A stretch of DNA of 64,000 nucleotides. Origin: Ypsolopha sequella. Taxonomy: Eukaryota > Arthropoda > Insecta > Lepidoptera > Ypsolophidae. A program made the translations under genes and the position numbers. Below, piece by piece: positions 1 to 12,200 of this stretch. The first letter of the stretch is position 1, and each line of letters begins with the position of its first letter. The notes beneath the pieces are model-generated. The model saw only the letters and a list, made by a program, of their open reading frames with translations, made no database searches and had not been told where the DNA came from. The stretch spans positions 5,217,201-5,281,200 of the forward strand of contig OW203984.1 of the NCBI GenBank assembly GCA_934047225.1, written 5' to 3'.

Positions 1-64
1 GTAAGAGCTACGGCTCAGAGTGCGCTATTTTAAACTTAAAGGAAACGTCATAGAGTTCAGGGGA
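1..64. repeat. fragment of the palindromic element that also flanks the gypsy insertion
   Basis: The GGCTCAGAGTGCGCTATTTT stretch and the CATAGAGTTCAG segment match, in reverse complement, the sequence at about 50040-50092. The fragment is cut at its right by the small palindromic element that starts near 65. Confidence 0.55.
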
Positions 65-196
65 TTTAAAAAGGCCAACATGAGTGAATCATAAAATTAT
101 TTGAAAGTAGGATAGAGTCAGAGCTTTTTCACGCCTGCAAAAGAGACGGCATTAGAACAGATTCATAATATGATTCATCCAAAGCGGCCTTTTTAT
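65..196 (-). repeat. short palindromic MITE (GGCC-TIR family), copy 1
   Basis: The copy starts with AAAAAGGCCAACATGAGTG and ends with CAAAGCGGCCTTTTTA, so both ends carry inverted AAAAAGGCC termini followed by GAATCATA-like sequence. The internal sequence (TCTACTTTCAAAT-like and GCAAAAGAGACGGC) is shared, reversed, with copies at 14181, 14325 and 37831. Confidence 0.8.
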
Positions 197-793
197 ACGA
201 CCTGTTCTGATTGATGTTCTGACTTCATATGCACCCTTAACATGTAGCTTTTGTCCGTGGTCCAGCTGTATTTCTGCACTTATGTAAAGACGTCTGCATT
301 TTAAGCTATACCTATTTCTAAAACGACTTTAATCCTTATGACGCTGTATATAGGATATGCCTTTGACTAGTTTGTTTATTGCTTGTTTAGCGAGCCCAGC
401 CATTCTTGTCACATATAACGCGGAAAGTAAAATATACATAAACCTACATTTCATTTTTAATATGTTAATAAAATACTTTTTATAAAATACCGTATAAAGG
501 GCCTTTTGATTTTTTGTATGTCAGCGACTGAAGAGAATCACTGTAACCCTACCGTATAGGTACTCTTAGTACTTAGTGTAGGGAACAGAGTTCCCCGAGG
601 TACTTCTATAAATAATATTATAGTATTGTATTTAATATAGGTTTTTACCTACTTACTGCAATGTACCATTATATGTAATAACTCTTACTGAAGATCAATA
701 AATTTATCTTTATCTCTTATCTTTAATACAAAAGGCGAATCATTTGCCTGATATAGCGCCTAAAACCATTTATATTTATGAGGAATTCAAACC
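197..793. other. non-coding stretch, no recognisable feature
   Basis: This AT-rich sequence has short A/T runs. No open frame with coding character and no clear repeat structure was seen. Confidence 0.5.
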
Positions 794-1240
794 TTACTTT
801 GTTACATCAGTATGGTAATTACACGTGTAGACAAAAAATTGGCACGCGGGATAGCCAGAAAAGAAAATTTTATAGTAATTGCTTCGTTCCATCAGTATGG
901 TAATTACACGCGTAGCCACAAATTGGCAAGTGGTAGTCAGAAGAAAAAATTTCAAAGTAAAGGTGCCGCAAATCATATTACATGTAAAGTATAACTTTAT
1001 ATGTACTTGATGATGATGTTGAGGTGGGACGCCTGCTGGGCTCAGACGGATGTTCGGCTCTCTATTTGAAGCTATTCCATCCAATTCCCATTGCTTGAGC
1101 TTTGGTATCCCAATGTCCCAGGAGCGTTCTCTCCTCAAATCTTCCGCTTCTATTAAGGCGATATGCGAAAAAAATACGGGTGTTTTTTTTCTGTGTATTT
1201 CATGAAATACACGGAAAATTTTAATCAGTTTCTGGTACAT
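794..1240 (-). other. unrecognised open frame of 148 codons
   Basis: This is the longest open frame near the left edge. Its middle contains LRRERSWDIGIPKLKQWELD and IRLSPAGVPPQHHHQVH, which read like real protein. The C-terminal part runs through the 85-bp tandem duplication. I do not recognise the family. It may be a remnant of a transposon protein or a chance frame; no splice or promoter signals support it. Confidence 0.25.
805..975 (+). repeat. tandem duplication, about 85-bp unit
   Basis: CATCAGTATGGTAATTACAC occurs at 805 and again at 890. The segments after it (GTAGnCAnAAATTGGCA, then GnTAGnCAGAAnA) match imperfectly. Two units are visible and the second is diverging at its right end. 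Confidence 0.75.
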
Positions 1241-1244
1241 GCAT

Positions 1245-1880
1245 CTTGACTATACAATCTAGGGATTTGAAATTGGAAAACATGTTTGGATAAATTTTCC
1301 TCGATAGAAATAATTGTTGAAATGAGGTCTTCAAACACACTTTTTCTCCTCGTTTGACGAATAGGAACCATATACAGAACTCAAACATATTTTATTAGGT
1401 GTGTTTCAACAATATCTAGAGATTTGATATTTGAAATTTTGCTAGCTATTTTAGTTTTTTTATAAAAATTATAAAACTAACATTTTTCGCTTTCGCCCTG
1501 AATCCGCCCCTCTCGCACTGCGCGATTTTTCGCTTGGAGTGACAGAGACAAAAATAAAATTCGCATAGCTTCTTAATAAATCTAAGTATACCTGAGTACT
1601 CAAGATACTTGAGATCTTCCTCCTTAATGTGGTCATCACCAAGTATCTCCCATCTTAGGCTAGAATATATGAAGCATTCCCCTAAGTAATGTTTAGTCGT
1701 TATATGTACTTAGTATCATATTATCGTAAAGCAATGAATAACATTTTAGTTATAGGTATTAACTAGGTAACGGCGCGATGTGAAAAGAGATAAAACTTTA
1801 CGACGGGCGTTGCCGAGTTTATTGTCTGACCTCTACATATTAAATTTCATAGGTAGCAAATCTATATGCAACAGATTCTT
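1245..1880. other. non-coding stretch
   Basis: AT-rich sequence with no convincing gene or repeat. There is a small GC-richer patch around 1500-1545. Confidence 0.4.
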
Positions 1881-1883
1881 TAG

Positions 1884-2201
1884 ATTTGTAACAAAATATT
1901 AAGAAATAATTATAACGGCCAAAATACAACTTTTAGCTAAGACAGTTTGCTATACGCATAAACATAATTTTTAATGATATTATTGTAGCTTTAAAATAAT
2001 TGGATTTTCCATAAGCGTGATATTAGATTAGGTATATTAGGAATTGACGGCTGGTATCACGACTATGAAAAAGCCAATTGTTTTATAGATTTTAATACTT
2101 AAAAATATTTTTATGCATATAACAAACTATTGTTAAAATTTTTCTTAGCTAAATGTTGTATTTTGGCCGTTATAATTATTTCTTAATATTTTGTTACAAA
2201 T
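1884..2201. repeat. inverted-repeat (foldback) element, about 318 bp
   Basis: The left arm (from AGATTTGTAACAAAATATTA, continuing through ATAACGGCCAAAATACAA) is matched in reverse by the right arm ending TTTTGTTACAAAT at 2201. Arms are about 58 bases. A partly similar sequence lies near 32380-32680. Confidence 0.8.
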
Positions 2202-2361
2202 ACGGAGAAACGACCCTAACACACCTGCTCAAAATATGCTAGATTATTATATGCTGGATATATTGGCAGTTACAGCAAATCAATGTGTAAATCAGTAGTG
2301 ACTAGAAATATCGACCATTTCGCACTAAAATCAAAATGTACTATTCCTAAAAAATTTACTA

Positions 2362-2445
2362 AAATGTTTCTATACCGCAATGATATAATGTTAATTTATA
2401 TTTCCTTGTGATGGATAAATCGCCAAGTGTTTAAAATATATCAAG
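2362..2445 (+). repeat. SINE 3' tail (same as 36728-36805)
   Basis: TTTCTATACCGCAATGATAT and the following GTTAATTTATATTTCCTTG plus GATGGATAAATCGCCAAGTG match the tail of the tRNA-headed element at 36624. No tRNA-like head is visible here, so it is 5' truncated. Confidence 0.65.
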
Positions 2446-2664
2446 TTATTTATATAAGTTGTAGATAAATGGTGAATAAGAGTTGGGTTACAGGCAGTTG
2501 CATAGTATCAGTTATTCGTCCGTTCACAACTTCCGTAGATTTAACGCCTCGCCTACTTTTACTCTCCCACTTTCTGGACAAGGAACCTTCATCCTAGGCC
2601 TCATCAACACTTTCTATCAGACTCGATGGCGGTCAAGCGTACTTAAGTTTAATGTTTAAAAATA

Positions 2665-2843
2665 AAAGAGATAATAAACGGGTCCCATCCTAATTTATTA
2701 TTAGACTGCATTACAAACTTGCAATCAATCAGAAACAAATTTAAAAGCACAAATATTTTGAAAAAATTTCTCGGGCCAGGATTTGAACCTGCGACCTCCT
2801 GATTACATGAAAGGCGCGCTACCGACTGCGCTACTGAGGTTCG
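2665..2843 (-). repeat. tRNA-derived SINE, minus orientation
   Basis: Read on the minus strand, 2843-2770 is tRNA-like: a D-arm (AGCGCAGTCGGTAGCGC) and T-arm (GGTTCAAATCC), followed by a TTTTTTCAAAATATTTG body and a GTTTGTAATGCA tail. It shares head and tail with the element at 12136. The head is too degenerate at the anticodon arm to be a working tRNA. Confidence 0.7.
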
Positions 2844-2961
2844 TATCTGGAACGATGAATTTTTCCACCATACGTGTACATCGAATTTTTTTTAACTACC
2901 CGATATACCAGCTTGTAAATTCACATACTGAACGCTCACGAAGGCGTTATGTGATTCGAAC

Positions 2962-3045
2962 GTTCAGTTTGTAATGCACTCTAATAATAATAAGAGTATT
3001 CAAAGCGATAGATATCGCAATAAAAACATATAATCAGGGTCCCAT
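2962..3045 (+). repeat. SINE tail fragment
   Basis: AGTTTGTAATGCACTCTAAT followed by AGAGTATTCAAAGCGATAG matches the tail of the SINE at 12260-12320. It lies about 55 bases beyond the donor of timeout exon 15. Confidence 0.6.
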
Positions 3046-3099
3046 TCATTCACGAAATCCCAAAAACCAAGACTTAGAATCACAAAGGAATAAACTCAC

Positions 3100-3248
3100 T
3101 TGGCGTCAGTGTATAGGTCGTAGCCGTGTTCTATTTGCGCGGAATCCTTCAAAGACTTCCAGAACAAAAGTTCAATGAAAGCCTTGGGGGTCCGCGATGC
3201 CGTCTCGCAAAACTTTCGTATGATGAATACCGCAAACTTTTCCAATTC
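3100..3248 (-). CDS. timeout: timeout exon 15 (residues 767-816), last exon in window
   Basis: The phase-0 acceptor GTGCCACAG is required by exon 14. A second AG 20 bases upstream would give the wrong phase. The peptide ELEKFAVFIIRKFCETASRT, then KAFIELLFWKSLKDSAQIEH, matches the block containing ELLFWK. It ends with AA before GTGAGT (phase 2). No later exon was recognised in bases 1-3099. Confidence 0.92.
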
Positions 3249-6200
3249 CTGTGGCACATTACGTTCAACTATTGAAACTGTGATTCTAGTTCTAGAATCA
3301 GAGACTGAGATTGTGAATTAAATTATTGCGGTACTAGACTTTCACCCGCGGTTCCACCCACAAGAATGTGCTTTGTCAATCAATCTCAGTAGATCAGTGA
3401 ACGAAAAAAACAGAGAAGTCTGATTATAGCTGAAAATTACTCCACGGTAAATTGTGTTGAACACAATTTTGTATAGCGATGGCTCCAATAGCGTTCACTG
3501 TGTCTTTGAGTCACGGCTGGCCTAGTGTCTCATGACAACAGTACGAAACAATCATTTGCCCTTTTCAGTCTGTGGTGCCATTTTATAATGACACTTTGTT
3601 AGAAATTCGTCTTCTATATTTTTTTCATTCGCCGCAGTATACGTGGATCCATTAACTCATCAAGGATCTAGTGAGATTTTTTTTTCTCACTAAATCCTTT
3701 CTCCATGTCCCTAGCAAAATCCCATTCTAAGTAAAGATGGATACAAACATTTTAAAACGAATAGGATTTTCGGCTAGGTTTGACTTCGTAGAAAATGGGT
3801 TTTGGCTACGTTATGAAACTGATTATATCCAAGGAATGTCGCAGCCTTTAAAAAAAACTATTATTTTTACTTCGTTCCTAGAAATTTCTGGGGAGTTTCT
3901 CGGAATAAAAAGTGGCCAGCTTGTATAAGAAGTTGGAACAAGTTTATTTATTTATTGGAATGTTTAAATACGAAATAATCCCATTTAAAAATACTTGTAT
4001 TTTTAAATACGAAATCAGCCCGTGAAGGTAAATACCTAATTAAGCTTACAAATAAAATAAAACAGCAAAATTATTAAAAGCTTACCTTAAATTGCGGTAG
4101 AGGGTTCTCTAGGACTCTCTGAAATATCAAAAACAGGGTTCCCTGGAACATCATCGACGGTCGCTTGCAATCCCATGCGATTCGGTGCAGCATTTTAAGG
4201 ATGCAATGGTTTGTATGGGGAGAGTTACTTTCATACCGTTCTAGAAGTGATACACAGCTGCTTATGACTCGAGGGTGACAAAACCTGAGAAATAAATACA
4301 GGTATATATATACGTATGTCGTGGGCAGATCGTAAAGTATATAACCAAAAAATTGGTGCGACGACGCAAAAGTTATAGAACTGGTATATACAATGATATA
4401 GAACTGGTATACAGGTTGGAAAAAATTTAAGGGCCCTGGAGGGGAACTACCTTAAATCCTTTCGTTAGGTCATTTTACTGAAAGAAAACGTTCCTTTATT
4501 TTTTTAAATAAACAAATATGCATTCAAAGATCTTTTAAAATTTGCTTGTCTCACCCGGGAACTGAACCAACTAAAAATAAATAAAATAAACCCTCGCTAT
4601 TTCATTATGCGAATCAGATTATTGTTCAGGATAAAATGTTTCTAATTAACATTTAGTCTTACACTCATCTGTTGTACGAGATACCCATGAAATTGAATAT
4701 TTATTACAAGTTCTTTATGAACAATACCTAACAATAACAATACTGTTCACTTGTAAAGTAATAGTGATACGCCATTATTACACAATGACAGCACAGAATG
4801 AAAGCAAAACAAAACAAAATTTTAAATTCGAACAATTTATCAATTTTAAAAATGTTGAAAGTTATCGTTTGAACTTCAAAGGAGATGGTCAGTTCCCCAT
4901 AAGCAAAATGCCTTAAGAGAGTACTCAAATATATTGTGGTCAGTGATAAAGAACAAATTCAAAATAACACGGTTAGACTATCCATTTAAAACGGACACCA
5001 TCTTTCAATAACTTTTTATGATAAATCGTTTTTATTTTGAGGTTATTTTCACATGGCATTGCGAAAATAAACTTAAGCGCGTTTGAAACGTTCATAGCTG
5101 TAACAATGTTTCACGATGATTCTGATATATTTAAAAGGGTATGCTCGAATGTCAGTCGTAATGTAATCTCTATCAAAATCCAGAAGAAAAGCATGAATTG
5201 TGAAATAAAAAGCTGGGACTGCCGATTGCGTCACGCATGACTCTTATCAAAGAACGCTGGAAGCGTAGTTAGTGGACTACTTGGTAGATGGCGCGCGCTT
5301 TCGTTTCGTTCGGTTTTCGCTCTCATGGCCGGCTGCGACATTAAGTACTTATTTATTTTAATATCTGTGTCCGTGTTATTATAAAAGTGAAACTAGCTAC
5401 GAATAAATCTAACAAAAATTATAGTATACATTTATTTCATGTACGCGGTTATGGCCGATTCTGACCGTCTCCTTTGTTGCTCCGCGTTGCAAAAAAAATA
5501 CATTCCCTTTTTAAATTTTTCGTCAGTACGCCTAGTGCAAGAAAGAATTGTGCTGTGCATAGATTTATTATTACCATTTAACGATTTTCTTATTGAAGTC
5601 TTCAACAAGGTACTTAAGATAAATAACATTCGCAAGCTTGTACTTCATACGATGTCTTTGGATGTAAGAGGGATAAGAAAATTATAACGTATGATTTACT
5701 TGTTACAAGTGAACATTACTAGGTATTGTTAATAAAGAACTTGTAATAAATATTTAATTTCATGGGTATCTCGTACAACAGATGAGTGTGAGACCAAATG
5801 TTTATTAGACAAATTTTATCCTGAACAATAATCCTACTGATTCGTATAATAAAATAGCGAGGGTTAATTTTTTTAATTTTTAGTTGGGTTGATTCCCCGG
5901 GTGAGATAAGCGAATTTCAGAATATCTTTGAAAACAGTTTTGTTTCTTTTAAAAAATAAAGGAATGTTTCCTTTCAGTAAAATGAGCTAACTAAAGGATT
6001 TAAGGATAGTTCCCCTCCAGGGCCCTTCAATTTTTTCCATCCTGTATATAGGTACAACGGTATAAATAGAACCAAATCTGAAATAGCGAAAAAATGCAGT
6101 TGCTTCACAGAAACGTGAAACTCGGCCAAAATGTATAGGTTGATTTCAGGTAGAAAAAATATCAAGGAAGTGCAACCTTAATCTTTTCATGTAGTAATCT

Positions 6201-9200
6201 ATGCAATGCCAAAAAATACAAAATTTTAACTACCAGCTTTGTTCTGGCTCGAATCACATACAGTATGACACAACTAATACTCAAGATTTTGGTAAGTATA
6301 CTTTAAAACTTAATTCCACGAATCCCAAGGGGTGTAAGTTCACCACCTGACACCCTCCTGCCGGAGCCCATGGCTGATTTTTGTTCCAAGATTTCAGGGT
6401 CTGTTCCATAGCAAAAGTTGTTCTATCTTATACCATTGACTGAATGAGCCTTAGATAAAAAAAAGGAAGAAACGGTAACCGGCTTCCTGCACGTGTAACT
6501 ACAACTACAGGCCCATGAACCTGTATTTATTCACTTCGTCTCGCTCGCGCTACTGTCGAAGCTCGTCGCTCTATCTCTTTTGTTCGTTCGCGCTCGTTTC
6601 AAAAAGAGGTCTATTTTTCAGTTGACGATATAAGAGCGTACCGTATCTTCCTCTTTGTTATATCAATGGAATGCTCTTCAAACATAACTACACCTTTCCG
6701 TATTGATCATTGGTTCACTTATTACGGTTTTTTTTATTCCTATCAGTTTACGTCTACCCGCGTTTATCGCGAATTCAATTTCGACGAACAATCAAAAACA
6801 TATCGACGGCATCAAACTGAAAAGGCTTATCTACAGATTTTCTGAATTCGGCAAAATTCTTCTTTTTTGGGCGAATCTCCATATTTATTAGCTCTATGAT
6901 GTACTAAAAATTAACGGTTGCTCCACTGGCTAAGGTACTATTATGCCTAAGTCTACGACTGAAAAGGCGTTTTATAATTAAAGAAAAATATCTATAAATA
7001 ACTAGTAGCTACTTTATATTTTTGTAGATACGCCCTTTCAGCTTGAAGCCCTCGATATTTACGCCATTTAGAAAACCGTGGTAAAAATTACTAAGAACCC
7101 GATAAAATATTGTAAATATGTTGTGTTACAACCACGAGAGTAAAACACTAATAATGGTGTCGATTAGGTGTTACATATTTGACAGGACTAAACTTATTTC
7201 AAGTGTTGCGTCTTTTTCCTTCTGTATCGAAAAGACAAGGTCAGAATACTTAAATTAAGTTTAGTCTTGTCAAATATGACAAGAATATATTATATCAAAT
7301 ATTGGATGATGGTGAAGCATGGTGTTACATTGATAATGATATTTGTTGTGGTGGTAGGTTATAATTTAATTTATTAGTATAATTACCTAACTTGTGGTTC
7401 CTCCAAGAGTTAACATTAATTAATTACTTACAGACTGTAAAAGGAAATAGACTATATGAGACAGGTAGGCAAAGATATATATGTTTTTCTTTTTTTTTCA
7501 TTAACCTGAATTCCTGCTGTCTTGTATTTTCTTATCCCTTGGTTAAAGTAGATATACGTCTTTTGTTGTTTAGTATAAGTTTTATGTTGAAAAAAAATGA
7601 CATGATCTTGCTAAGTTTCTTGCCCGTTCTTCTTAGCAAGACTAATCGAATGGGCGGAGGTAGGCATGTATTTATATATGTAACCTTATCAGTATGTAGT
7701 ATATAGGATGGGATTTGGTCGGCCGCCTGGATTCGTGCTGGGGGCTCGGTTGGTGATCATTGAACCTTGTTCCTGGTCCCTGGCCGGATCTCCGGTATGG
7801 GTTCGGGCGGTTGATTGGATTTCACCTTGTATAATATATATTTTACCTATAATTTTAATCGTATATATATTGCTACATAAATTAAATAAACCTTTAATCT
7901 AGTTCATGTACATTTATTATTTAATTACATACATATTTTTTATAAGATTAAATTTTGACTTGTGAAACGTGTATTTTATATACCTACTTTGCAAAATAAA
8001 CTATTTGAATTTTTGAATTTTGAATTTTGAAATATGTAATCCGAATCGACACCTAATTTTATGGTTAATACATGTAGAAAGGATGCATGAACGCTGAGTG
8101 ACGAAAAGAATTTATGGTGCGCAAGTCGAAGGTAAAGCTCGACCAGCGGGCCTATTGTGTATCTCCAGTTGCCTTCTGGACTGGGTGTCTATCATCAAAA
8201 ACATAGATATACTATCGAATTTATGGTGCGCAAGTCGAAGGTAAAGCTCGACCAGCGGGCCTATTGTGTATCTCCAGTTGCCTTCTGGACTGGGTGTCTA
8301 TCATCAAAAACATAGATATACTATCGAATTTATGGTGCGCAAGTCGAAGGTAAAGCTCGACCAGCGGGCCTATTGTGTATCTCCAGTTGCCTTCTGGACT
8401 GGGTGTCTATCATCAAAAACATAGATATACTATCGAATTTATGGTGCGCAAGTCGAAGGTAAAGCTCGACCAGCGGGCCTATTGTGTATCTCCAGTTGCC
8501 TTCTGGACTGGGTGTCTATCATCAAAAACATAGATATACTATCGAATTTATGGTGCGCAAGTCGAAGGTAAAGCTCGACCAGCGGGCCTATTGTGTATCT
8601 CCAGTTGCCTTCTGGACTGGGTGTCTATCATCAAAAACATAGATATACTATCGAATTTATGGTGCGCAAGTCGAAGGTAAAGCTCGACCAGCGGGCCTAT
8701 TGTGTATCTCTAGTTGCCTTCTGGACTGGGTGTCTATCATCAAAAACATAGATATACTATCGAATTTATGGTGCGCAAGTCGAAGGTAAAGCTCGACCAG
8801 CGGGCCTATTGTGTATCTCCAGTTGCCTTCTGGACTGGGTGTCTATCATCAAAAACATAGATATACTATCGAATTTATGGTGCGCAAGTCGAAGGTAAAG
8901 CTCGACCAGCGGGCCTATTGTGTATCTCCAGTTGCCTTCTGGACTGGGTGTCTATCATCAAAAACATAGATATACTATCGAATTCCGATGTCCTAAGGAT
9001 ATTTTCGCACTTGAAGTGACGACACAGATTGTTAATAGTTCAATACCCACTAAAGGCAATTTTGAAATTTCAGTTTTTAGCTATGTTTTTGATGATAGGC
9101 ACCTCGTGCAGTTGGCAACTAAAGATACAGAATAGGGGGGCAGAGGGCCTATTATGTATATTTAGTTGCCATCTGGACTTGGTGTCTATCATCAAAAACA

Positions 9201-12200
9201 TAGATATAATATCGAATTCCGATTGTCTAAGGATATGTTCGCACTTGAAGTGACGACACAGTTTTTAAATAGTTCAATACCAACTAATGGCAATTTTGAA
9301 AGTTCCGTTTTTAGCTATGTTTTTGATGATAGGCACCTAGACCAGTTGGCAACTAAAGATACAGAATAGTGGGGCTGGACGGCGATTCTGGCAAGTGCGA
9401 AAAAAATTTGCTACAGCAGATTTCAAATGATTTTCTACGAAAATTGTAGATTTTTCTGCTTTCGCAATTTTTGTGCACGCGCCAGAATCGCTGTCCAGGC
9501 CGCCCTAGAAGGACGTATGCTGACCAAATTGGCGACATATTGAAGAAGGGCCATATCAAAAGTACTCGGAATAGAAGAACTTGTATGACTAGACTGATGG
9601 GTGTGGAAGAGGCGAATGAGGTGTGTCAGGATCGTATCAGATGGAAATCTGTAGTCTCTGGGAGACAGGCAAGAGTATGTGTTTGTATTGTATGTATGTG
9701 TGTACTATAATTACAAGAAAAAGTGTTCAAAGTGATCATACTGAACAGGTTCTCCCCAAGATAAGCATTGTTAATACTCTAAATATTATTTATAAATATT
9801 ACGCCCTCGTGAGCGTTCTATATGTGCAGTACAAGCTAGTATATCAAGCAGATGCAAAAATAACAGTGGACAAGTATGATGGAAGAATTCGCCGGTCTAG
9901 GTAGGAACCTCGGTCAGGGCCCCGTCACTCGAGCGTAGCTGCCGCGATTGGTAATAATAATTAGGCATAACCGGAGTGATTTCCCGCCAGTGGGCTGCCA
10001 GCCTGCCACCCGGCGTCGCGCGTCGCGTCGTGCACGCGTGGTGTGTGTGGAACGTAGTAGTTCCTACGTTTAATTAAGATAATATATTTTTTAGTTGGTA
10101 TACGGAAAACCATTAATCATTATAATTTTGAAAGTATTAATTTAAACTAAATGTTTACCACAATCCGAAGCGAAAAAGAAAGTATCCGTTCACAGTTATT
10201 TTACCTCTGACAGCTGTTCTATGTCCAATACTTAAGAATCATTTTCGATCAGCCAAGAGGTAAATAAACTGTGAACGAGCTGTAAACGGTAAATTAAATT
10301 TTATTTAATTTACAAAATATTGATTGATCTGTACATCAATCAATATTTGGTAAATTAAATAAAAGAACTTGCCTACCAAAACTTTTTTTCTTTTCGACTC
10401 GTCGGTCGTGTCGACCCTATCGAAAACGCACGGCGGACGTGTCGCGCCGACGCCGCTATACCGCGCGCTGTACTTAGTATTATCAACGCTAAGTCGAGCC
10501 CCTTAGATGCATTTTTGCATGTATTTCCTGACCGTAGATAGTGTAGCTATAGCGTAGCGTGCAATTCTGGTAGGTATTTTCGTTTTACAAGGAAGAGAAG
10601 TACCTGTTACGTAGTAACTATACTACGATCAAGTCGGATTGAGTGGACAGGTAAACAAAGAAAAGATTTTTTCACACTTGACACCTTTTGACAGTTATAG
10701 TGATGTACCTACAGTGATGAACGAGTTATTCTTTTTTCATTCATTCATTCGGTCTATTTGTTCTTTTCTGTTAATTTAATATTTAATAAATAGAAAAACA
10801 GTATATTTTAGATTCTTGATGAGCAGTTTTAAGGTTATGTAAACTTGTCTTTTTGTGATGTGTTGAATTACCGAAAAATTGTAATGTTAAGTGTCGTTAC
10901 ACTATAAAGTAACCTCGCATAGTATGATTTTGTTTTCTCAGGATTGCCTGCGTTTACGCTTGTGACATTAAGAAACAGTCTTAGTATTAATAAAATTCCC
11001 TAATAATATACTATAAATAATACAGGTGGATAAAATATTTTGATATAGTTTTATTGGGCCCGCTCTGACCTCTTATACTACGATCAAGTCGGATTGAAAA
11101 TTGAGGATAACAAACCGTTTGGGATGAAAATTACCGATATTGTACACACCTTTTATTCAAAACTTCACATACATCGATTCTAGACACTTTGATCTTCATG
11201 TAGAATATACTTTTGTTCACAATAAATACATATTACCTAATTTTTGCCTCAGATTCTGAACCTGATTTTGAAGACGATGAATAAATCCTAATAAAAAGTA
11301 ACCATTCGTTTTATTTATGATTAAAATGATTCTAAGGTAGTTCCCTTAAATCTTGGATGAAGATTATTTAAAAAATGTGTTTAAATCCAATGAGAAAATG
11401 CATTCCTGACATAATGTCAGCTGGTAATAACTATTAATGGGAAATAAGTACTAGTATTATACACAATATTTGCTTGTCCAGCATTTTGTTAATAATATTT
11501 CATACTAAGGCTGTTTCTTAATGTCACAAGCGTAAACGTAGGCAAGCAAAGCCTTATCATCAAAATATATGTAATAAAAATCTGTAATAGCTAACAGTAT
11601 GAAATATTATTAACAAAATACTGGACAAGCAAATATTGTTTATTCTACTTATTTCCCATTACTAGTTATTACCAGCTTTCGAACTCAGCACCCAGTTTTC
11701 AAAACCTAAGGCTAATCTGAAATAACGAATCAAGCGAACATTGAAAAACTTAATCACGTTACCTCCGGCAGCTGTCCTAAATGCCGGTTCCGGCAGCTGT
11801 CCCAATTCATTCATTCATTTGTTCATGACACTTTTTGCTAATCTGTGTAAAAGTGGACCATCACTAATTTCATTATGATCACACAGATAAAAATGTGCAG
11901 CCGCCAGCAGAAAAAATGGATTATCGTTTTGTTGAATAGTTTTTTTTACCAAAAATCGAGGTAATATGTATTTATTGTGAACAAAAGTGTATTCTACATG
12001 AAGATCAAAGTGTCTAGAATCGATGTATGTGAAGTTTTTAATAAGAGGCGTGTACAATATCGGTAATTTTCATCCTAAACGGTTTGTTTACCTCAGTGTT
12101 CAATCCGACTTGATCGTAGTATACTATATAATCTGTGCCTCGGTGGCGCAATTGGTAGCGCGCTTGTCTTGATAACACGAGGTCGCATGTTCGAAACCCG

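Noticed and set aside
5974..6165. Minus-strand 63-codon frame at the right end of the long-TIR element
   Set aside because: It overlaps the TIR and reads non-coding repeat.
8108..8979. CRISPR-like array
   Set aside because: The units are directly contiguous 109-base repeats with no unique spacers, in a eukaryotic intron.
11262..11284. Short plus-strand exon-like SEPDFEDDE after a CAG
   Set aside because: It lies just inside a TIR arm of a transposon and has only about nine codons before the stop. It is at most a transposase scrap.
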